Part shown: positions 7,289 to 11,038 of the stretch, one piece after another | How positions within the stretch are numbered: the stretch's first letter is position 1 | Layout of the letters: every line of letters starts with the position of its first letter | Assembly: GCA_964561165.1 (NCBI GenBank) | Contig: CAZLOJ010000036.1 | Location: 1-11,038, forward strand | Reading direction: 5' to 3' | Source of the DNA: IMCC26077 sp964561165 | GTDB taxonomy: Bacteria > Actinomycetota > Actinomycetes > Nanopelagicales > Nanopelagicaceae | DNA: 11,038 bases | Notes under the pieces: generated by a model | The model's database searches: none | The model's input: only the letters and a program-made list of their open reading frames with translations | What the model was told of the DNA's origin: nothing | Program-made: the position numbers and the translations under genes

Positions 7289-8133
7289 TCGGTTGCCCCT
7301 TTTGCTCTNNNNNNNNNNNNNNNNNNNNNNNNNNNNNNNNNNNNNNNNNNNNNNNNNNNNNNNNNNNNNNNNNNNNNNNNNNNNNNNNNNNNNNNNNNNN
7401 NNNNNNNNGTCGTGCGCTTACTACTAACGTGATTGGTACTTTTTGGAATTACCGTGGTGCAGACACCGTCGCCATGCGCGATGGTTGCGAGCCGTTGGAC
7501 GTGGGTGCCAAGAATTTTTGCAAAGACTTCCGTCTCCATTTCACACAGTTGCGGAAACTCAGCGGCCACGTGTGCAATCGGACAATGATGCTGACAGAGC
7601 TCGATGCCAATGGGAACGTTATGGGCGTTGGCTGCATAACCTTCGTCAGTTAAGAAATCGGCGAGCGCCAATACAGAAACCGAGGAGTTGCCACTCTTAC
7701 TCTTGCCCTGGGTGCGATCCCGCCCTGCAAGGAACTTGCGCTCCATTTCGTCGGCACGAGAGCGAGCGAATGCGCTCACGCTCCAGGGTGCACTACCCAC
7801 TGACTCTGACCCTGACTCTGATTCTCCTTGCGCGATGAAACGTAGCGCTGAGATTGCTAGATCATCGTAGGAGTGCTCAAAGGAAGTTCTACCGCTGTCG
7901 GTCATAACAAAAACTTTGGATGGTCGACCACGACCTACATTCACATTTGCTCGCGCCCGCGGCTCACGCGCTTCAATGACCCCTTCCTCGAGCAACGCAT
8001 CGAGGTGGCGGCGAATCCCAGCTGGGGTAATTCCCAATCGCTCCGCAAGTACCAGAGCAGTTGATGGCCCGTTCTCCAGAATGGAGCGGGCGATGACCTC
8101 GCGGGTCTTAAGTTCGGGAGTTGCTAATTTCAC
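7285..8133 (-). CDS. sufR: SufR, Fe-S-sensing winged-helix repressor (3' part interrupted by assembly gap)
   Basis: A transcriptional regulator of the SUF operon that senses cluster status through a bound Fe-S cluster. Numbering from the GTG at 8133, a DeoR/ArsR-like winged helix comes first (AERLGITPAGIRRHLDALL, about 30-48), then the wing GRGRPSKVFVMTD (67-79), a Ser/Glu/Gly-rich linker (about 103-114) and the sensor region with cysteines C180, C184 (LCQHHCP), C197 and C225 (GDGVCTT), the SufR cluster pattern. I prefer the GTG start (MKLATPELKTRE) because the frame upstream, which can open at a TTG at 8175, would lie over the putative promoter and operator. 241 codons are visible before the 100-N gap. 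If the gap keeps frame, the protein ends KGATE and overlaps sufB by ATGA, but true gap length is unknown. The conserved domain is complete before the gap. Confidence 0.92.
   Translation of the reverse strand: MKLATPELKTREVIARSILENGPSTALVLAERLGITPAGIRRHLDALLEEGVIEAREPRARANVNVGRGRPSKVFVMTDSGRTSFEHSYDDLAISALRFIAQGESESGSESVGSAPWSVSAFARSRADEMERKFLAGRDRTQGKSKSGNSSVSVLALADFLTDEGYAANAHNVPIGIELCQHHCPIAHVAAEFPQLCEMETEVFAKILGTHVQRLATIAHGDGVCTTVIPKSTNHVSSKRTXXXXXXXXXXXXXXXXXXXXXXXXXXXXXXXXXXRAKGATE
7296..7303 (-). promoter_or_regulatory. Ribosome binding site of sufB
   Basis: AAAAGGGG on the minus strand, 7 nt before the sufB ATG, is the clearest Shine-Dalgarno in the operon. It lies just beside the assembly gap, inside the inferred end of sufR. 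Confidence 0.65.
7309..7408. other. Assembly gap of 100 N
   Basis: Exactly one hundred undetermined bases lie within the sufR 3' end. A round 100 usually marks a scaffold join of unknown size, so the sufR C-terminal tail and its spacing to sufB are not established. Confidence 0.99.
7801..7821 (-). repeat. Short 12-bp-period repeat in the sufR linker
   Basis: TGACTCTGA occurs at 7801-7809 and again at 7813-7821, a two-copy repeat of period 12. On the coding strand it gives Ser-Glu-Ser-Gly-Ser-Glu-Ser, in the linker between the DNA-binding and cysteine domains of SufR. Confidence 0.7.
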
Positions 8134-8145
8134 AACGATATTGTG
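8131..8145. promoter_or_regulatory. Candidate SufR operator, inverted repeat CACAA-N5-TTGTG
   Basis: The 15-bp sequence CACAACGATATTGTG has perfect 5-bp arms around a 5-bp centre. It overlaps the probable GTG start of sufR and a poor -10-like CACAAT (minus strand, 8145-8140), so binding would block transcription of the SUF operon. Mycobacterial SufR is remembered to bind a CAC/GTG-type inverted repeat at its own promoter; here the half-sites look similar with slightly different spacing. The repeat is seen; its use as operator is inferred. Confidence 0.5.
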
Positions 8146-8169
8146 TCGTAATTCGCTACGCACTGCCAC

Positions 8170-8175
8170 TTTCAA
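8170..8175 (-). promoter_or_regulatory. Possible -35 element for sufR
   Basis: TTGAAA on the minus strand matches the -35 consensus in five of six bases and lies about 37 nt upstream of the GTG at 8133. No well-placed -10 follows: TACGAC (8150-8145) has a 19-nt spacer and CACAAT (8145-8140) a 24-nt spacer. It is a weak call, best read as marking where the operon promoter probably lies. Confidence 0.25.
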
Positions 8176-8200
8176 GGCGCTATCCGCGAGTGCGCTCGAC

Positions 8201-8206
8201 TAGGCT
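8201..8206 (+). promoter_or_regulatory. -10-like element of ctaA, leaderless-type start
   Basis: TAGGCT fits the TAnnnT pattern and ends 7 nt before the ctaA GTG at 8214, so transcription would begin at the start codon. No Shine-Dalgarno precedes the GTG and no clear -35 is seen. Leaderless mRNAs with this geometry are common in actinobacteria. Confidence 0.4.
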
Positions 8207-8213
8207 CGCCGCT

Positions 8214-9107
8214 GTGGCCAGCAAAGTCCTGATATTTCTCACCCGTGCCCTCCTTGTCGCGCAAGCTGCCATTGTCATTACGGGCGGCGCCGTTCGTCTG
8301 ACGAAGTCCGGGTTGGGTTGCCCCACCTGGCCCGAGTGCGCACCTGGCTCTTTCTTGCCCTCCCCCCATCAAGCCGAAGATCCATTAAATATTTGGATTG
8401 AATTCGCCAATCGCCTTCTCACTTTCTTACTTCTTGCGATAGCTCTCGCCGTAGTGGTCGCAATCCTTCGCAATAAACGCCGTGATCTGCGCCTACTAGC
8501 GGTTGCGCAGGTTCTAGGAATCTTGGGCCAGGGAGTGGTCGGGGGAATCACCGTTCTCACCAAACTTCATCCTGCCGCCGTTGGCGCCCACTTCATCCTC
8601 TCGATTGCCCTCATTGGTGGCGCGGTTGCGCTCGTCGAGCGCGCGAAGGGGTATCCAACTCGCGGTGAACTCGCTCCAATTGCGCGCAATCTTCTCCGTG
8701 GCCTGGTGCTCCTGGGGTTGATCGTCATCACGTTGGGGATTGTGGTGACTGGGAGCGGACCGCACGCAGGTGACCTAGCTGCACCCCGATTTGGTTTTGA
8801 TATTCGAACAGTGGCCTGGCTCCATGCCGATGCAGTGATTGCCTTCATCGGTCTACTTGTCGGCTATCTCCTGTTGCTGAAATTTGCCCCCGTTGTTGTC
8901 GACAATCACCTCACGGGAGTTCGCAATAAAGAGGCGCGCACGCTCGTACTTATCACCCTTGCTCAAGGCGCTATCGGTTACACCCAGTACTTCACAGGAG
9001 TGCCGGAGTTGTTAGTGACGGCGCACCTTCTTGGAGTGGTCATTCTGTGGAGCGCGCTAATCCGCCATGGGATTCGAATCAACATGTGGCAGCGGAGCGC
9101 TCGGTAG
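8214..9107 (+). CDS. ctaA: CtaA/Cox15-type heme A synthase
   Basis: A multi-pass membrane enzyme that oxidises the C8 methyl of heme O to the formyl of heme A, needed for aa3-type cytochrome oxidase. From the GTG at 8214 it has 297 residues. About eight hydrophobic helices are visible, the first at about 6-27. The first extracytoplasmic loop has the cysteine pair C36/C42 (GCPTWPEC) of Bacillus-type CtaA. Heme-ligand motifs are EFANR (E63, N66), GAHF (H126), WLHAD (H204) and TAHLL (H271). Three of the four expected histidines are present; the first position is Asn. The second half lacks the other cysteine pair of Bacillus CtaA. Earlier in-frame starts would lie over the divergent control region, so the GTG is preferred. 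The gene diverges from sufR with about 80 bp between the starts. Confidence 0.93.
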   Translation: MASKVLIFLTRALLVAQAAIVITGGAVRLTKSGLGCPTWPECAPGSFLPSPHQAEDPLNIWIEFANRLLTFLLLAIALAVVVAILRNKRRDLRLLAVAQVLGILGQGVVGGITVLTKLHPAAVGAHFILSIALIGGAVALVERAKGYPTRGELAPIARNLLRGLVLLGLIVITLGIVVTGSGPHAGDLAAPRFGFDIRTVAWLHADAVIAFIGLLVGYLLLLKFAPVVVDNHLTGVRNKEARTLVLITLAQGAIGYTQYFTGVPELLVTAHLLGVVILWSALIRHGIRINMWQRSAR

Positions 9108-9115
9108 CAATTCAT

Positions 9116-9151
9116 CGCTTCTGGCGCGTTGCTCCCCCGCCAGCTCAAGCG
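9116..9151 (+). terminator. Bulged GC-rich hairpin between ctaA and tkt
   Basis: CGCTTCTGGCG (9116-9126) pairs with CGCCAG (9138-9143) and, after a 3-nt bulge, AAGCG (9147-9151): 11 base pairs around an 11-nt loop. It starts 8 nt after the ctaA stop and has no T-run after it, so it is not a classical intrinsic terminator. Hairpins without a T-tail are often seen at actinobacterial gene ends. It could terminate ctaA or protect its 3' end. Confidence 0.45.
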
Positions 9152-9158
9152 CTTTGGA

Positions 9159-9164
9159 TAGGGT
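9159..9164 (+). promoter_or_regulatory. -10-like element of tkt, leaderless-type start
   Basis: TAGGGT fits TAnnnT and ends 6 nt before the GTG at 9171. There is no Shine-Dalgarno. It also supplies an in-frame TAG (9159-9161) that rules out any earlier tkt start. No -35 is seen; the hairpin occupies that region. Confidence 0.4.
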
Positions 9165-9170
9165 CTTGAT

Positions 9171-11038
9171 GTGCCTGCATCGGTAAATTCTTCAAACGTC
9201 ATTAACGTTCCGAATTGGTCAGCAATGGATGACCGAGCAATTGTTTATGCCCGAGCGCTCGCCGCGGATGCTGTGCAACGTGCGGGTAACGGACATCCAG
9301 GCACTGCGATGGCGCTTGCGCCCGCGGCATACCTTCTTTTTCAGCGCCACATGCGACATGACCCACGCGATCCATCGTGGATTGGCAGAGACCGCTTTAT
9401 TCTCTCGTGCGGTCACTCGTCATTAACGTTGTACACCCAGCTGCTGTACGCGGGGTATGGCCTAACCCTCGATGATATGAAGAGCTTTCGAAAGATGGGC
9501 TCGAAAACTCCTGGCCACCCAGAGTTTGGCCACACCGCTGGCGTGGAAACAACTACTGGACCACTCGGTCAAGGAATTTCCAATGGCGTTGGTATGGCGA
9601 TGGCCGCACGATTTGAACGCGGATTGCTCGACCCGCATGCGGAGAAGAATAAGAGCATTTTCGATCACTACATCTATGTGCTTGCATCAGATGGAGATCT
9701 TCAAGAAGGGGTCAGTGCGGAAGCCTCGTCAATTGCAGGTCTACAAAAACTCCACAACTTGATCGTGATTTATGACGATAACGACATCACTATCGAAGGG
9801 AACATTTCGCTCGCATTTCGAGAGGATGTAGATGCGCGGTATCGCGCGTATGGCTGGAATGTACTTAACGTTGGAACTGCGAAAGACGGCAGCGTTGATG
9901 TCGATGCTCTTCATGGCGCGTTGGAAGCAGCGCGTGCGCAGAGCGAACAACCCACTCTGATTCGCCTCAAAAGTGTCATTGCTTGGCCAGCACCAAAATT
10001 GCAGGGCACTTCCAAATCTCATGGCGCTGCCTTAGGTAAAGATGAAGTTGCAGCGACAAAGCTCGCGCTTGGGTTAAACCCCGATGAAGATTTTCAATTG
10101 CCAGAGGACGTGCTAACGCACGTCAGACTTGTTGGTGAACGCGGCGCTGCCTTGCATCGCGAATGGGATACACAATTCAAAGCTTGGCAAGCAGCTAATC
10201 CAGATCGAGCAAAAGTTCTAGCACGAATGGAATCACGAGAGATTGATTCAACAATTCTTAACCAGATCCGCGCCGAGTTCTCACACGAGAAAGAGATATC
10301 TACTCGAAAGGCTTCTGGGGACACTATTGCCAAGATCAGCGAGCTGCTTCCTGAGTTCTGGGGTGGCTCGGCAGATCTCGCTGAAAGCAATAACACCACG
10401 ATCGAAGGTGGCGGCGATTTCTTGCCGGAAAATCCCTACGGTCGAATTCTGCACTTTGGAATTAGAGAACATGCAATGGGCTCTTTGATGAATGGAATTG
10501 CACTCCACGGTGGCACCCGAGTCTTTGGCGGAACCTTCTTGGTCTTTAGCGATTACATGCGACCAACAGCTCGCCTCGCTGCGCTAATGAATCTGCCGGT
10601 GACTTTTGTCTGGAGCCATGATTCGATCGGGCTAGGTGAGGATGGACCAACGCACCAACCAATCGAACATATCGCAGCGCTACGAGTAATACCGGGTCTA
10701 TCGGTCATTCGGCCAGCTGATGCAAATGAAGTGGCAATCGCATGGCGTGAAATTCTCAAACGAAATAAACCTGCTGCACTTTTGCTCTCTCGCCAAAACC
10801 TTCCGGTCTTCAATCGCTCTGAAGTGCAGAGCGTTGAAGGGGTTGCGAAGGGCGCTTATGTTCTTCATGAGCCGGCGAAAGCTCCGCAAGGCATCATCAT
10901 TGCCACGGGTTCAGAAGTGTCGATCTCCCTCGCTGCTGCGCAGCTAGCTCAGGGTGAAGGGATCGCAATTCGAGTAGTGAGCGCTCCATGTTTGGAATGG
11001 TTCAATGAACAAAGCGCCCAATATCGAGAGAGCGTTCT
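9171..11038 (+). CDS. tkt: Transketolase (3' end cut by window edge)
   Basis: A thiamine-diphosphate enzyme that moves two-carbon ketol units between sugar phosphates in the pentose phosphate pathway; cytosolic. 622 codons are visible of a usual length near 700. From the GTG start the catalytic and cofactor residues appear in order: H42 (GNGHPGTAM), H82 (SCGHSSLTLY), the GPLGQG loop, the ThDP/metal motif SDGDLQEG (D174-D176) with N204 (YDDNDITIEG), and E433 in GIREHAMGS, the glutamate that activates the thiazolium. HDSIGLGEDGPTHQP and RQNLP follow in the middle domain. The C-terminal domain is only partly present. Starts: GTG 9171 is preferred because N-terminal residues around W16 resemble actinobacterial Tkt and an in-frame stop lies at 9159; ATG 9225 is the alternative. 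In mycobacteria tkt also lies in the wider ctaA-suf neighbourhood. Confidence 0.97.
   Translation, partial: MPASVNSSNVINVPNWSAMDDRAIVYARALAADAVQRAGNGHPGTAMALAPAAYLLFQRHMRHDPRDPSWIGRDRFILSCGHSSLTLYTQLLYAGYGLTLDDMKSFRKMGSKTPGHPEFGHTAGVETTTGPLGQGISNGVGMAMAARFERGLLDPHAEKNKSIFDHYIYVLASDGDLQEGVSAEASSIAGLQKLHNLIVIYDDNDITIEGNISLAFREDVDARYRAYGWNVLNVGTAKDGSVDVDALHGALEAARAQSEQPTLIRLKSVIAWPAPKLQGTSKSHGAALGKDEVAATKLALGLNPDEDFQLPEDVLTHVRLVGERGAALHREWDTQFKAWQAANPDRAKVLARMESREIDSTILNQIRAEFSHEKEISTRKASGDTIAKISELLPEFWGGSADLAESNNTTIEGGGDFLPENPYGRILHFGIREHAMGSLMNGIALHGGTRVFGGTFLVFSDYMRPTARLAALMNLPVTFVWSHDSIGLGEDGPTHQPIEHIAALRVIPGLSVIRPADANEVAIAWREILKRNKPAALLLSRQNLPVFNRSEVQSVEGVAKGAYVLHEPAKAPQGIIIATGSEVSISLAAAQLAQGEGIAIRVVSAPCLEWFNEQSAQYRESV

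Larger units (their letters stand above)
1636..8133 (-). other. SUF operon (sufR-B-D-Rieske-C-S-U-T)
   Basis: Eight co-directional genes with junctions, in order: sufR/sufB unresolved by the gap (apparent ATGA overlap), sufB/sufD 1-nt overlap, sufD/Rieske 4-nt overlap, 29 nt, sufC/sufS 1-nt overlap, 11 nt, 51 nt. No internal terminator-like hairpin was noticed. No SufE or A-type carrier (SufA/ErpA) gene is within the cluster, so sulfur relay runs through SufU. The exporter at 1616 may extend the transcript. Confidence 0.85.

Noticed and set aside
6972..7653. Plus-strand open frames crossing the N gap
   Set aside because: They stay open only because the N run contains no stop, and they are antisense to sufB and sufR.
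8121..8213. N-terminal extension of CtaA from a TTG at 8121
   Set aside because: It would add 31 polar, basic residues before the first membrane helix and run through the sufR start and operator region. The GTG at 8214 fits CtaA length and has a -10-like element in place.
9195..9209. Inverted repeat AACGT-N5-ACGTT near the tkt start, with a CGTCATTAACGTT copy at 9418-9430
   Set aside because: It falls inside coding sequence if the GTG at 9171 is the start. One 13-bp match in an 11-kb window is about what chance gives, and the second copy sits in conserved tkt codons.
1..11038. CRISPR arrays, tRNA/rRNA genes, insertion sequences, phage or defence genes
   Set aside because: No regularly spaced repeats, transposase or integrase motifs, terminal inverted repeats or RNA-gene motifs were seen; the genes all belong to core housekeeping families or a common exporter family.

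Overview
The window is a gene-dense, ordinary chromosomal stretch of an actinobacterium with fairly low GC for the phylum (roughly half G+C by eye). The evidence is the actinobacterial SUF order (sufR-sufB-sufD-Rieske ferredoxin-sufC-sufS-sufU-sufT), a divergent ctaA and an actinobacterial-type transketolase. Tight packing, gene overlaps and moderate GC would fit a streamlined freshwater lineage such as the acI group (Ca. Nanopelagicales). That assignment is an inference from style and remembered protein flavour, not a tested placement.

Minus strand, read from about 8133 down to 1: sufR (Fe-S-sensing repressor, interrupted near its 3' end by a 100-N assembly gap at 7309-7408), sufB, sufD, a small Rieske ferredoxin, sufC, sufS, sufU and sufT, then a type I ABC exporter that runs off the left edge. 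Neighbouring genes overlap by 1-4 nt or lie 11-51 nt apart, so the SUF genes look like one transcript. Together they encode sulfur mobilisation (SufS with SufU), the SufBC2D scaffold and ATPase, an accessory maturation factor (SufT) and an autoregulator (SufR).

Plus strand, from 8214 to the right edge: ctaA (heme A synthase), then tkt (transketolase, cut by the right edge). The roughly 80-bp divergent region between sufR and ctaA holds an inverted repeat, CACAA-N5-TTGTG, overlapping the probable sufR start, a plausible SufR operator. ctaA and tkt both have a TAnnnT hexamer 6-7 nt before a GTG start and no Shine-Dalgarno, as expected of leaderless messages. A bulged GC-rich hairpin separates ctaA from tkt.

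I found no mobile element, tRNA, rRNA, CRISPR array, phage gene or sign of transfer, and no stretch over 300 bases without a gene. I do not see a new multi-gene system. The points worth a second look are the operator and shared control region, the Rieske protein inside the SUF operon, the Asn in the first heme-ligand position of CtaA, and the exporter trailing the operon.
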